Below, piece after piece: positions 1-11,789 of a DNA stretch of 64,000 bases. The stretch covers positions 1 to 64,000 of the forward strand of contig JAMKCH010012612.1 of NCBI GenBank assembly GCA_023653785.1. The letters run 5' to 3'. Origin of the DNA: Ophioderma brevispina. Lineage: Eukaryota > Echinodermata > Ophiuroidea > Amphilepidida > Ophiodermatidae. Under the pieces are notes generated by a model that made no database searches, had not been told where the DNA came from, and saw only the letters and a program-made list of their open reading frames with translations. A program made the translations under genes and the position numbers. How positions within the stretch are numbered: the stretch's first letter is position 1; the number at the start of each line of letters is the position of its first letter.

Positions 1-22
1 AGTGCCATTAGGATACCGTGTA

Positions 23-1145
23 CAGCTGTCTAAAAAAATGGTACAATCAAAACCCGATTTTTCAATATTATATCTCAAGCATAAGTAATTCGTTTTGTAC
101 ATCACATTAAAGAGAAAAGACCAGGCTTTCAGGTTTTTTTTGTTTCATCCCATTTGCTTGTTTCAATCAAGAGATAGCTCCAGTTTACTGCGGAACACAA
201 AAAATTGGTTTGTGCCCACTTTCTGGTTGAGTGAAAAAACGGTGTGAAAGAAGTCGTTAAACCCATAAGTTGATTTACAATCCTCAAAGATATGAAAATC
301 TTTAAAGAGGGATTAACTTAATAAAGAACGATAAAAACTCGAAAAGATGCTGAAAACAGTACGTTAATGTGGAAGTATGATTAGTAAGTTTATGGCTTTA
401 CGATTAAAGTGAATAACATTCGACATGTACTGTTGTTTGTTAGAAGAGACCAGAGAGGACAGCCGGCATTTTACAGCAACCTGGTGGAGAGAGGTTAATG
501 GTCTGAAGTATCTGAAACGCATAATTCCTACCAACACTTTGATCCTTCGCTTCCCAATTCAAATTTTTATTGACTCAACAATTAGTTAATATGCACAAAG
601 ATAGGGCAATATTCTTAAACCATTTCTTGGATGAAGTGTTTATTTTGGTTTACAAATTACAATTCCTTCTGGCATGATTCTAACAGATACCCAATTTTGC
701 TAATTAAAGGTCAAAGTCATTTCCATTTGACGTGACAATAAATATTGTATGCTTATTTTTTGATGAAAAAGAAGTATTTTACTGTTGAACTGAGTGATGT
801 GAGTATTTTAAAACTTATGTCGATAAAAACTAGACTTCATGGTTTGCTTTACTTAAATCTGTGTTTTGTTTCTGTGGTCAAGTGCAATCTTAATGAGCTT
901 CAAAGAAAGCTGGCATAACTGGGCGAAACAACTCTGGCCATGCATAAAAATGGCACAAAATATTTTGGTATAATCGCACTTAAATTGCTTATTCTTGGAT
1001 TGACAAAGCAAATAAGCTGAAACAAACACCATTGGAAAAGCCTGGTCTGTGCTCTTTAATCATATGCCAAGTAAGATATGACCTTATTGGAATTCATATT
1101 TAACCAATTTGTTTCTGAATTGTACCACTTTTGTGAGAAAGGCTG
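23..1145 (+). mobile_element. Non-autonomous TA-flanked transposon, family A, copy 1
   Basis: The element begins CAGCTGTCTAAAAAAATGG and ends with the inverted counterpart ...GAGAAAGGCTG. TA flanks both sides, as in the Tc1/mariner superfamily. Four copies of this family occur in the window, three in this orientation and one inverted. No transposase is visible in any copy, so the family is non-autonomous. The flanks match the inside of an AGGCTGACTCAGAG-type MITE, which places this insertion inside an older element. Confidence 0.8.
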
Positions 1146-1208
1146 TATAACAAAATTTCCCGGATCAGGAATTTTGAACGACGTTGGAATGTCTATATTT
1201 TTGTTGAA

Positions 1209-1223
1209 CGGGGGGGGGGGGGA
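1209..1223 (+). repeat. Poly(G) tract
   Basis: A run of about 13 G. The aligned position in copy 2 (around 6320) has none, so this is either recent slippage or a sequencing error. Confidence 0.7.
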
Positions 1224-1384
1224 CTGCGATTGGCTTTGTATGTAATAATACTTAATAATAATAAACAATATTTGTGAGCGCATAAAAAAAACATAAATAA
1301 CAGCACAAGGCGCTAATTGGTGAGAACAACAATGGAAGTGAGACACTCAAGAGAGATTACACAGGGAAAGAAAGGCAATATATT

Positions 1385-2160
1385 AAATAAGTGAGTTTTG
1401 AGCTGATTTTACAACCGAGCTATAGTGGTGAAGTGCGGAGGTTTGGGAGGGCGAGGGCATTCACCCGAGTATTAGCGGGCAAGCAACACGAAAGCCCCGC
1501 TCACCATAGGTCTTTTACAGGAGGCAACGACTTGTAAGCTACCCTCAGGGCGCACTTTACCTGACCTAAGGCCCGATGGTGGAAGTAGAGAGTGATAAGA
1601 TCTTTCAAGTAGAAAGGGCCATGCCGTGGAGCGCTTTGTAAGTGAGAAGAAGAAAGTCGTTAACTGAATCCTGTATGATCAACCGGAGCCAGTGAACTAC
1701 ACGAAAGAATTGGCGCGGTATAGATAATGCTTCTTTGTGAGAGAAATTAAGTGTGCGGCCATATTTTGAATTCTTTGTAATTTGTTGATGTCTTTTTGAA
1801 GAAGGCCGTACAAAAGAGAATTGCAGTATCAAGCCTAATGATGACAAAAGCCTTAATAAGTTTCTGTCGTGGACGCCGAGTCGAGGTATTTTCGCAATTT
1901 ACCAATCTTGCTCAATGCAAAGGAAAGCACTTTCGGAATAGGTGTACATGATGGTCCATCTTGAGATGTTTTATCAAAAACTAAACCTGAGGTCTTTATT
2001 GAGGTGCAGTATTTACAGCTACTACATACTTGATACGAGGAAATTGCTGTTGAAAAGCGTGATGTAAAGGGTTGATGTGATATCAGTAGTTTGCTGTCAT
2101 TAAGGACTAAGAAATTAGATGACATCCACATTTTAACATCTTATACAGTTCTGAATTTTC
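1385..2160 (-). pseudogene. CR1/L2-like LINE reverse transcriptase, C-terminal part (copy 1)
   Basis: On the minus strand, frame-broken translations give pieces typical of the thumb and C-terminus of CR1/L2-type LINE ORF2. They are a segment with WMSSNFLVLNDSK, then LVFDKT, KIGKLRKYLD, LLLTYKALHGMA and, in another frame, GERG. The order agrees with the family's region after the YADD catalytic box. The piece is confined to roughly the last 250 residues, with no catalytic RT motifs and no endonuclease. At least three frame shifts are needed, so it is not functional. The same fragment recurs in the second tandem unit. The superfamily assignment is from recall of the family's conserved C-terminal motifs. 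Confidence 0.7.
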
Positions 2161-2659
2161 AATTGGGATTATGTTGGGTCCCCTGACCATTTGAAACTGA
2201 TTGTAACTTTGGGTATCATTCAGCATATGTCAAACATGGAGAACGGGTCTTTGTTATTGGGGCTATACAAGTGGGGCAGTTATATGGAATGAAAACCAAT
2301 GGGAACACACCACAGACCCCTGAGGCATACCATAGTCAACCAAAACGGCTGAAATACACATCAATAAGGAAAAGATGACTTCCTGTTGTGAAGTATGATG
2401 AGAACCAGTTAAGAGCAGACTCCGACACCACAGCGTGATTGAAGACGGTTAATGAACACAGTGTGGTCTATGGTGTCTGTAAGGCTCTGCTGCTCAAAGT
2501 CAAGAGAACGTTAAAATAAGTTTCAACACCATGCTTGTTCGAGAATCATGAGGATATCTAGTGGAGTTTAGTACTTCTCGGAGTGCTTTAATGATTCTGA
2601 TGTTTTACTGATACACCTCCTCCTGTGTTATAAATGTTCCTCTCATATTTCTCATTGCA

Positions 2660-3105
2660 GGTTGTGCCAGGAAGACATCCATTTTACTCATTAGGAGCTT
2701 AAAAACACTTCTGATGCCGGGGTGGATGGTATCACCAGCTTGATGGATCAAGAGAACTGCATATACCTGCTTCCCCAATTTTGTGGACTTTTTCAACCTA
2801 GCCGTTCTACTGGTGGCTCGTATACGATGATGCCCACGCGCAAGCTATCTCGAGGTATCCTGTTTCAAGTCTGGCGACCTCATTGCGGTGTCCAACTACA
2901 GCCAATCTCTCGTACACACCCATTTGCTGTAAGCTCTTAAAGATCAAACATGGCTCGATCCTCACAACACCCTCCATGTCAACAACATTTCTCACGCGAC
3001 AGGACCCAATTTGGATCTTGCCCAAGTATCCACTTCCAATGACTTTGTACCACTGCCCTCCATGAATGGTATGACCACTGGAAGGTCGCAAAAGCATTGC
3101 TGTAG
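2660..3105 (+). pseudogene. LINE reverse transcriptase fragment, family B, copy 1 (truncated)
   Basis: The plus strand encodes, with frame shifts, the N-terminal half of an RT domain: a GVDGIT-like stretch (gccggggtggatggtatcac), an FF-L-STG linker, then CGVQLQPIS, the broken version of the family's NYRPIS box. It ends abruptly after the sequence for HEWY and lacks the PQG and YADD boxes. Overlapping minus-strand frames are shadows. The same block recurs, longer, in copies 2 and 3. Confidence 0.7.
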
Positions 3106-3109
3106 AACA

Positions 3110-3584
3110 AGGAGTTACGTTACGCTGATCCCTCTGACCCTCTTTTTCTAACACACTTATGAATTCGTACACCTTAACAGAATAAACCTTGCTTATTCTG
3201 TACGGGTTTCCAAATTCCATAGTGTGTCAGAAAGTGTTTCATATGTCAGGTTACACCTAAACTCCCACTCATTACGTTAGAACTGGTCTGGGATCCTAGG
3301 TTGCTGGTTCAAACCTCTTCCCCAACTCCATGTTTTTTAAATTGTACTTGTTTCTGCTAGAGAGGACCATATTAGGGAGAAATTCATGAATTACGTTAGT
3401 AAACTGAAGGTGATGACTTATAGGTCCGGAGGAATAGTTGGAGGGGAGAAGCCTAATATTATGGAACCTAATAGTGGAGAAAACCCCGTATGTAATTTCC
3501 CATAATGCCTTCGGAACTCTCTATCGAGACAATATGTGAAGACACTCAATGAAGAGAAACTATTTGAAAACATTAACATGTATT
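3110..3584. other. No recognisable feature
   Basis: Unique AT-rich sequence between the broken end of the first duplication unit and the large palindrome. A 70-residue minus-strand frame is present but has no family resemblance that I recognise. Confidence 0.5.
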
Positions 3585-4610
3585 TATATAGTGGATTAAA
3601 TTTTAATGATGTTATACTATACCTGTACAATAGTAGAATACAGCCTTAGATCCCGTGAACCAAACTCTGGAGACAAAATTTGAAGGCGTCTTGTGGTTCC
3701 ATGATTTTTTTCGAATGTTGAAAGTTATTGACTTGGGCTTGCCGCTTCAATGTTCCATTTTGGGGAGGGGGCAAACAAAGTTACTCACGGTGGTACAATT
3801 GAGAGCTGGTCGCAAATATGAATAGATATCATGTCCAACAACTTCCTTTACTTTACTTACTAATATTAACTTCGCTTATCATACGGATTCAAAAAATGTA
3901 TAGTTTGTTTATAGATCCGACTTCAAATGAGGGGACGCTATGGCCAAAAAATATCAAAATTAAAAAAACCCAAAAAAGAATTTCTTCTAAAAATGGGTAT
4001 AATTATAAAAATCAAATTTGTAATTATATGTTTTTGTGCATGATAATTCAATTTTGCAACTTTTTAATATTTCAAATGTTAGTCTTGACCTGAAATGCAA
4101 AATGGGTGGCTATTTTTCAGGCCATTTTGCATTTCAGGTAAGACTAAACATTGAAGTATTAAAGTTGCAAATTGAATTTTGTATTTCCAAAACTGATATA
4201 ATTAGACACTTAAATCTTAAAATCGTTTTTATATTAACGATTTGACCGTGACTGAAAGTGCTTTGACCTTTAGACATTTTTGGTCATAGCGTCCTCAATT
4301 AAAGTCGGATCTATAACAAAACTATACATTTTTTGATTCCGATGATAAGGCTAGTATTTTGACATGCATATTAATTCCAATTGCCGACAGTTCTCAATTT
4401 TTACCCCCGTGTTAACCTTGTGTTTTGCCCCGTCACCCAAAATGGCGGAACATTGAAGGCGGCAAGCCCAATTCAAAAACCTTGCAACATCGATCAGGGA
4501 ACCCCAAGACGCCTTCAAATCTTTGTCTCCAGAGTTTGGTCACGGTATCTACAGGGTGGTCTTCTACTAATGGGAAGTCATATATATTAAATACATTTTT
4601 TCTTCATGGT
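3585..4610. repeat. Large palindrome (fold-back element), arms about 500 bp
   Basis: The left arm, read inward from about 3614, is the reverse complement of the right arm read inward from about 4580. Matching landmarks are the CCAAACTCTGGAGACAAA block (near 3660) with its complement near 4530, the GGCTTGCCGC block with its complement near 4465, the ATAGATCCGACTT block (3912) with its complement near 4305, and a centre near 4105 where GACCTGAAATGCAAAATGG meets CCATTTTGCATTTCAGG. The spacer is only about 15 bp. Short open frames inside are by-products of the symmetry. No transposase is seen. Confidence 0.88.
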
Positions 4611-4619
4611 TATCTATTT

Positions 4620-4980
4620 GGTGATTTGTAGAATAAATATTGCTCACCATACAAAGATTCAAAATGCAAATCATGTGTCCCTGTTTTGTTATTGCTGATA
4701 GTTTGTGTCTTGTTATTAATGGCTTGAATGTCAGATTGTACTCCTTTTATTCTACATTTTTTCACTTTAGGCAATAAAAATCAAATTCAGTGATAAACTG
4801 GGTTTATAAATTGAGTGGTAGGATCCGTTTAATGTTGACTTAACAGCAAACGACTCTTTTTCATTTGGGGGTTTTTTCAGCACATAAATGTCCTAAAATC
4901 TAACAGTTGTTCAAAATTTTACAGTGATTACTTTTTGTTCAATTTCAATCGGCAGAGAAATACATTTGCTTTTTCTACCT
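4620..4980. other. No recognisable feature
   Basis: AT-rich sequence between the palindrome and the TTAA-type MITE end. I see no repeat or coding signal. Confidence 0.4.
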
Positions 4981-5156
4981 TAAAGGCTGACTCAGAGTTC
5001 GAAATATATATTTTTTTTGTGTAGTAATTAAAATAGGTACCTGAACTAAAGAATCGCACCAAAATCTCAAATTCCAAAGTTAAGATTGAATTTGGATTTT
5101 TCGTTTTCAGCAGTACACATTTATGTACAGTATAACAGTGCCATGGATACCGTGTA
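4981..5156 (+). mobile_element. Left part of TTAA-type MITE (AGGCTGACTCAGAG family), interrupted
   Basis: Starts TTAAAGGCTGACTCAGAG and matches, in reverse complement, the intact MITE at 36206-36566, up to the words ggataccgtgta. The MITE sequence resumes after the family A transposon at about 6283 (taacaaaatttccgga). The family A element therefore inserted at a TA inside this MITE. The right end of the MITE is not visible. Confidence 0.72.
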
Positions 5157-6282
5157 CGCCTTCTAAAAAATGGTACATCAAAACCGATTTTTTCAATATT
5201 AATCTCAAAGCATAAGTAGATGTTTTGTACATCACATTAAAGAGAAAAGACCAGGCTTCTTCCAGGTTTTATTTGTTTCATTCATCCATTTGCTTGGTTT
5301 CAATCGGAGATATCTCCAGTTTACTACTGCGAAACCCAAAAATTGAGTTTGTGGCCACTATTCTGGTGAGTGAAAACTGTGAAAGAATTAGTTTAAATCA
5401 TAAGTTATTCAAAACACTTCAACAGATATGAAATTCTTTAAAAGAGGGATCACCTAAAAAGAAACTCTAAAAGATCGAAAACATTTACGTAATGTGGAAT
5501 TTATGATGGGGAGTAAGTTCTGCTTTACGATTAAAATAATGTAACATTCGACATACTGTTGTTTGTTAGAAGAGAACATGAGAGTTACACGCCGCATACA
5601 GCACCTGGTGGAGAGAGGTTTTAATGTCTTGAAGTATCCTGAAACGCTATCCTACCAAACTTTACGAGACTGGTCGCTTCAATTCAAATTTTTATTGACT
5701 TCAACATTGTAAAATGCACAGATATGCCAATGTTTAAAAACCATTTCTTTGGATTTGAAGTGTTTTATTTTGGTTACACTTTACATTCCCTTCTTGCAAT
5801 GATTCAACAGATACCAATTTTTGTAATAACTTTTCAAAGCTCCATTTCTTGACGTGGACATAAAATATTGTAATTGTTTATTTTTTGAAAAAAGAGATTC
5901 TACTGTTAACTGAGTTATGTTGTAGTATTAAAACTTATGTCGATAAAACTAGACTTCCTTTGTTTACTTTAACTGTTTTTGTTTTTCTTTTGTTCAGTTG
6001 CAAATCTTTAATGAGCTTCAAGAAAGCATGGCATAAACTGGGCGAAACAACTCTGGCCCAGGCATAAATTGGGGCACAAAATTGATTTTGGTATATGCAC
6101 TCATTGATTATATCTTTGGCTTGACAAAAGCAAATAGATGAAACAACACCATTGGAAAGCCTGGTCTTTGCTCTTTAACATTATGCACTAGTATGACTTA
6201 TTTTGAAATTTCATATTTAAACTAACCAATTTTTTTCGCTTTTTTTCTGATTGTATGTAACCACTTTTTTTGAGACAGGCTG
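5157..6282 (+). mobile_element. Non-autonomous TA-flanked transposon, family A, copy 2
   Basis: Full-length relative of the 23-1145 element, with TA on both sides (5155-5156 and 6283-6284). The left end is degenerate (cgccttctaaaaaatgg). The right end ...TTTTTGAGACAGGCTG is well preserved. It sits at the same site in the MITE as copy 1, so the insertion predates the 5.1 kb duplication. Confidence 0.8.
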
Positions 6283-6489
6283 TATAACAAAATTTCCGGA
6301 TCAGGAATTTTTGTAACGAAGTTGTTAATTTTCTATATAAGGACTCGATTTGGGTAACTTTGTTATTTAATAAGCTAATTAATAACATCTTTGTGAGCGC
6401 TAAAACATAATAACAGCACAATGCGCTATATTGGTGAACAATTGAAGTGATGACAACTCCAGAGAGATTAACATACAACATGGCAGCAT

Positions 6490-7300
6490 ATTAAATAAGT
6501 AGTTTTGAGCTGACTTTTAAAAAAAACCGCGCTATATTTGGTGAATTGCGGACTTGTTTTGGTGAGGCATTCCACACGTACTTGGGGCAGCAAACCAGCG
6601 AAAGCCCGCTTCACCATAGGTTTCTGTTTATACAGAGGCAACGACTTGTAAGCTACCCTCAGGTCGCACTTTACTTGACCTAAAGGGCCCCGAGGTGGAA
6701 CGTAGGAAGTGATAAGATCTTTCAAGTAGGAAGGGCCATGCCGTGGAATGCTTGGTAGTGAGAAGAAGAAGTTTTAAAAACTGAAATCCTATGATCACCG
6801 TGAGGCCAGTGGAGCTGATCACAAAGAATTGGGGTTATATGATCATGCTTCTTTTGGAGAAAGATTAAGTTGCTGCCATATTTTGAATCTTTTTAATTTG
6901 TTGATGTCTTTTTGAGGAAGGGCCGTACAAAAATAATTGCAGTTATCAGCCCTAACGGATGACAAAAGCCTTACTAAGTTTCTGTGTGGAGCCGAGTCGA
7001 GGTATTATTTCGCACTTTACTTAGTACACCCAATCTTGCTACAATGCAAAGGAACACTTCCATAAGTTGTTAACATGATGTCTCATCCTTGAGATGATTT
7101 ATCATCAAAAACACTACACCTCGGCTTGTTTTCTTGAGTAGCATATTTACAAACAGCTACTTCACAATACTTTGATAAGAGGATGCTGTTTGAAAAGCGT
7201 GATTTAAAAAGTGGTAAATGATTCAGTCTTTGCTGTCATTCAGGACTAAGAAATTAGCCTCAATCCACATTTTAAACATCCTTAATACAGTTCTTAATTT
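6490..7300 (-). pseudogene. CR1/L2-like LINE reverse transcriptase, C-terminal part (copy 2)
   Basis: This is the second-unit counterpart of the fragment at 1385-2160. Minus-strand frames carry DLITSYVPPRGPL, CDLRVAYKSLPLY and KLLLLTTKHSTAWPFL, out of frame with each other. As in copy 1, only the C-terminal region of ORF2 is left and the catalytic boxes are absent. Confidence 0.7.
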
Positions 7301-7837
7301 TTCAATGGCAATTATAGTTGGGGTCCGGAACATTGAAACTGATGGTAAATTTGGGTATCATACAGCATATGTCCACAGGAGATGGGACACGTGTCTTGTT
7401 ATGGTGTCTCAAGTGGGGCATATATGGAATGAAACCATGGGACCCACACCAGACCCCTGGAGGCATACCATACGTCAACCATAACAGGCCTGAAATTTAA
7501 ACTCATCAATAGGACAGTTGACTTCCTTCCTGTTTGTGAATATGAAGGAACCAGTTAAAGAGCTAGCCTCCGACACCACACGCGTGTTGAAGACGGTGTA
7601 ATGAACACCAAGTGTGTCCTATGGTGTCGAAAAGTCGGCTTCAACTCAAGACGAAAACTAAAATCGTGTTTCACACCATGCTTGTCAGGATTCAGAGGAT
7701 ATCTGTGAGTACTTCGGTCGGGGTGTGGGCTTTAATTGGACTCACTGCTGGGGAGGGTGGTTTTTCTGATACCCCTCCTGCATGTGTAATAACTGTTCCT
7801 CTCATATTCTCTTGCAGTTGTTCCAAGCGAAGACAAT

Positions 7838-9600
7838 CCATTTAACTCTTAGAAGCTTAAAAACCTTCTGCTGCCGGGGTGGATGGTATCACCAGCTTGA
7901 TGCTTAAGAGAACTGCATATACTGTTTCCGCCGGGGTGTCCTCCCCAATTTTGGTCTGACTTTTTCAACCTCAGCCTTTCTACTGGTGTATACCTGATCC
8001 TGTAAGCTAATCTCGAGTTATCCTTGTTTTCAAGTCTGGCGAACCCTCATGGGGAGCCGTGTCCACCGTACAGACCAACCCTTCTTCAACCCTATGTGCT
8101 TCAAGCTTCTTGAAAAGATCAAACCTGGCTCATCCTCCAACACCTCAATGTCAACAACATTCTCACGACAGCAATTTGGATTCTTTGCCAGTCTTTTTCC
8201 CTTCCAATGCTTTGACCATTGCCCTCCATGAATGGTATGACCACCTGGAAGGTCGCAAAAGCTTGCCATGGCGCTGTTTGACTGTCTCAAGGGCTTTTGA
8301 CCCGCGTGCCTCATGGTCCCTCTACTTCATAAGCTTCATGCTATTTGTATTACCGGTCCACTTCTTTTCTGGTTCAGGTCGTACCTTTCTGGCAGAACCC
8401 AGGTAGTTGCTGGTTCATGGTGTTACTCCAATCCTGCCCCCTGTTCCTTTCTGGTGTTCCCAGGCTCTTCTTGGGACCACTCCTCTTTCTAATCTAGCGT
8501 TAATGACTCAAGCCTTGCCTCATTTTTTCTCCAAATAGTTTCTCTTGTTCGATATGCAGACATACCAACCCTCTTTAAAAATAAACCGCTCGATGTTCGC
8601 TTCTGGGATTTGGTTGATTTTCTAAGTTGATATAAACTCCATTCATGATTGGTTCGATCTGAATCATCTCACTGCTCACTGCCAATGCTTTCTAAAACTA
8701 AGTTCATGATCATCTCCACAAAGAAGCTCCTTTTTCCCCTTTCCATATGTTGCTCTGACTCTCACCAACCAGCCCTTGAACGGGTTTCTTTTCTCTTCCT
8801 TCTTCTGCGAAATTTCCTGTGGCATTCAATTTCACTGACAACTTTTTGGATCTCCATGTCGACCCATTTGCCAAAGGCTCGCAAGACATTGCTTATCCAC
8901 ATGTCCATTGTCACTTCAGCCTCCCATCAACACATACGACGTCACGTTTATCACCACTCGTCCTGGTCGCCCCATCCTTGGCATCCACTTAACATACCGC
9001 GGACTAATAGGATTGAGTCCACTCAGAGGTTTGCTTTTCGCGTCAAATCTTGCACAACTGAAAGTGTCCCTGATGAGCTTCTCTTTCTCTTGAAATCTAA
9101 TTTGGCACTCTTTGCAAGCGCCGTGGACGTCTCCATCTCTTGTCATTTGTTCAAAATCTTTCCATGGTTTGTGTTCATCTCCCACCCCTTACAGACCTCA
9201 TCCCCGACACTATAGCCTGCGTCACCTTAATTCCTGTGCGGTTGACCACCACCTTATTTTTTGGCCGTCTAAATCTTTCAAAGACATCATCTTACCGGTA
9301 CGTTCCTTCACTCTGGAATTACCACCTACCGAAGCATTGTATCCCCTTCCCTCCAAGCCTTCAAATTGGCTGTCCAATCCCCCCATTTTCTAGCCCGTAT
9401 TCTATTTGGTGGCCTTTCTCTCGCTTTTGTATTTGCTTCTTTAGTCTGTTGGCATGTTTTGATTTGTGTTTTTTTTTTTTATTTGTTTGTATTGGTAATC
9501 GTTTTTGATTTTGGTGTAATGTAGTCATCCCTTTATTTATGTTAGATCACTATTGGTTATTGCTTGGCATTTCGCGAATGTTATAAAATTAAACTTAATA
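7838..9600 (+). pseudogene. LINE ORF2 reverse transcriptase, family B, copy 2
   Basis: Several frames together give an almost complete RT plus C-terminal region of a non-LTR retrotransposon. In order: GVDGIT-like start (7876-7900), the residues for STG and a DP-AV-N-RPS-like box (7980-8080), ALHEWYDHLEGRKS (about 8216-8260), a broken PQGS-type box (8455-8495, GTTCCCAGGCTCT), RYAD from the catalytic YADD box (about 8548), then ISTKK and FRVKSC further on. An AT-rich 3' end (ataaaattaaactta) closes near 9600. No endonuclease precedes it, so the element is 5' truncated, and it is frame-shifted throughout. CR1/Jockey-like; the exact clade is undetermined. Confidence 0.75.
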
Positions 9601-9848
9601 GACCGGGTCGTGCCGTTGTCAATACTGTGGTACTGTGCCTGGTAAGCCGACTGAGAAGAGCAAATAGATTTTTAAAATGTAAGTAACCGCTGACAAACGG
9701 TCCGCATAGCGACACGCTCCACAATCTTACCGCAGAAAAGGCAAGTTGGATATGGGCCCTATAGACTTTTTAAATGTATTTGGGTTCATTTTGCTTCTTC
9801 AAAAATCGGCATTACCAGCAGACTTTAAGTTCTCTTCAGGGAATACAC
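7838..9848. repeat. Tandem duplication of about 1.9-2.0 kb, first unit
   Basis: Aligns with 9849-11762 from the words catttaactcttagaagctt (second unit catttactcattagggaagc) through the LINE 3' end and a further 250 bp of flank (agactgagaagagcaaatag). The junction at about 9848 is head to tail. Because the repeat includes flank outside the LINE, it is a DNA-level duplication and not two separate retrotransposition events. Confidence 0.8.
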
Positions 9849-11515
9849 CCATTTACTCATTAGGGAAGCTTAAAAACATTCTGCTGCCGGGGTGGATGGT
9901 ATCACCCAGCTTGAAATTCTCAAGAGAACTTGATATACTGTTTCCCCCCAATTTTGGCTGACTTTTCAACCATCAGCCTTTCTACTGGTCGTATACCTGA
10001 TGCCTGGAAGCTATCTCGAGTTATCCCTGTTTTCAATTCTGGCGACCCTCATGCCGTGTCCAACTACAGACCATCTCTCTTCAACATTGTGCTGTAAGCT
10101 TCTGAAAAGTATCAAACTGGCTTTATCCTCCAACACCTCAATGTCAACAATCTTCTCACCGACAGACAATTTGGGATGCTTGCCCAAGTCCTTCCCCTGT
10201 CCAATGCTTGACCACTGCCCTCCATGAATGGTATGACCACCTGGAAGGTCGCAAAAGCATGGCATGGCGCGGTTTGATCTGTCCAAGGCTTTTTGACCCG
10301 CGTGCCGCATTGTCCTCTACTTCATACGCGTTCAATGCTATTGGTATTACCGGTCCACTTCTTTCTGGTTCAGTCTTACCTTTTCTGGCAAACCCAGGTT
10401 ATTGCTGTTCATGGTGTTGACTCCAATCCTGTCCCTGTTCTTTCTTTCTTCTGGTGTTCCCCAGGGCTCTGTCTTGGACCACTCCTCTTTCTAATCTACG
10501 TTAATGATCTCAGCCTTGCTCATTTTCTCCATAAGTTCTCTTGTTCTATATGCAACGTAATTCCACCATCTTAACCCATCCGATGTTCCTTCGATTTGGT
10601 TATGTTCCAAGTCTGATATAAACTCCATTCATGATTGGTTCCGTCTGAATCATCTCACTGCCAATGCTTCTAAAACTATGTTCATGACAGTCTCCACAAA
10701 GAAGGATCCTTTTCCAGATGTTGACCTGAGCTCTCACAACCAGCCATTGACGGGTTCTTCTGCGAATTCCTTGGCATTCATTTCACTGACAAACTTTCTT
10801 GGAATCTCCACATGTCAACACATTTGGCAAAAAGCTCGCCAGACATTGCTTCATCCACAGGTTCCTTTCACTCAGCTCCATCACCACCGCCGCACGTTAA
10901 CCTCGTCTGGTCCGCCCCATCCTTGGCATCCACTTAACAAGACGCTGCTAATAAGATTAGTCACTCAGAGGTTTGCTTTTCGCGCATCTTGTCACCAATG
11001 GAATTGTCCCATGAGTATCTTCTCTTGAAATCTAATTTGCCAAACGCTTGCTAAGCGCCGTGACGCAGTCTCTCCAGTTCTGTCATTTGTTCAAAATCTT
11101 CCATGGTTGTGTTCATCTCCCAACCCATGCAGACCTCAGCCCGCACTAGCCTGCGTCATCACCCCTTAATTCCTTTTCGGTGACCCCCCTTTTTGCCGTC
11201 TATCTTTCAAAGACATATTTTATCCGTACGTTTCCTTCACTCTGGAATTACCTAACCTGAGCCAATTGGTTTGGGGGTTCAAGTCCACTTCCCTCCAAGC
11301 CTACAAATGGGCTGTCCATCCCACCTTTCGAGCCGTTCGTTTGTGTATTTCTTAGCTTTTGTTGTGCTTCTTTAGTATGTTGGCAGTTTTGTATTTGTGT
11401 TTTTTTTTTTGTTTTGTATCGTTTTGATTTTGAGTGTATGTAGGCCATCCTTAATTTATTGTTAGATCATTATTGGGGTGTGCTTGGCATGTTCGCCGAT
11501 GATGTTATAAAAAAA
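9849..11515 (+). pseudogene. LINE ORF2 reverse transcriptase, family B, copy 3
   Basis: Same order of RT pieces as copy 2. The FKSGDPHAV-like region falls near 10031, ALHEWYDHLEGRKSMAWRG at 10214-10272, VPHCPLLH near 10296, and a clear GVPQGS-type box (ggtgttccccagggctctgt, 10453) is followed by LLFLIYVNDLSLAHF at about 10485-10530. The catalytic YADD is damaged near 10543. The C-terminal part includes QRFAFRA and QWNCPMS (10967-11020). Low-complexity AT sequence closes near 11515. It is broken by indels and without endonuclease. Its frames are slightly more intact than those of copy 2. Confidence 0.78.
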
Positions 11516-11762
11516 AATTATAGACAGGTCAGTGCGGTTTCAATACTGTGGTGCTGCCTATAAGCCGATGAGAAGGAGCAAAATAGATTGTTAAAAGGTA
11601 ATTAACTGACAGCCTGTCGCATAGCGCAACGATCACAATCTTACCCAGAAAAGGCACGTTGATATATATGGCCTCTAATTTTCAAATTATTGGGTCAAGT
11701 TGCTTCTTTTTTTCAAAATTCGGGCAATTACCATAGCAACTTAAGTTATCAGGGAATACACC
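9849..11762. repeat. Tandem duplication of about 1.9-2.0 kb, second unit
   Basis: Second copy of 7838-9848, about 100 bp shorter because of scattered deletions. It ends at the words agggaatacacccat, the same words that precede its own start at about 9838, which supports a duplication between short identical words. Confidence 0.8.
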
Positions 11763-11789
11763 CATATCAAGAGGACATATTGGTATAGC

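Larger units (their letters stand above)
1..3105. repeat. Tandem duplication unit, copy 1 (about 5.1 kb period)
   Basis: This stretch aligns in order with 5137-8256: the same nested transposon, the same minus-strand LINE piece and the same plus-strand RT piece. Similarity stops sharply near 3105, just after the RT sequence that reads through the gaatggtatgaccac block, where copy 2 continues. The left end lies outside the window. The copies differ by many small indels as well as substitutions. A segmental tandem duplication is the simplest reading. An assembly artefact that placed two haplotypes in tandem is possible. Confidence 0.85.
5137..8256. repeat. Tandem duplication unit, copy 2
   Basis: This is the second copy of the unit at 1-3105, in the same orientation. 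It continues past the copy 1 breakpoint into a longer LINE RT. Between the two units lies a large palindrome (about 3585-4610) that is absent from the aligned part of copy 2. Confidence 0.85.

Noticed and set aside
2807..3220. 137-residue minus-strand frame
   Set aside because: Antisense to the recognisable RT motifs on the plus strand of the family B LINE; the same shadow recurs at 8030-8314 and 10011-10310.
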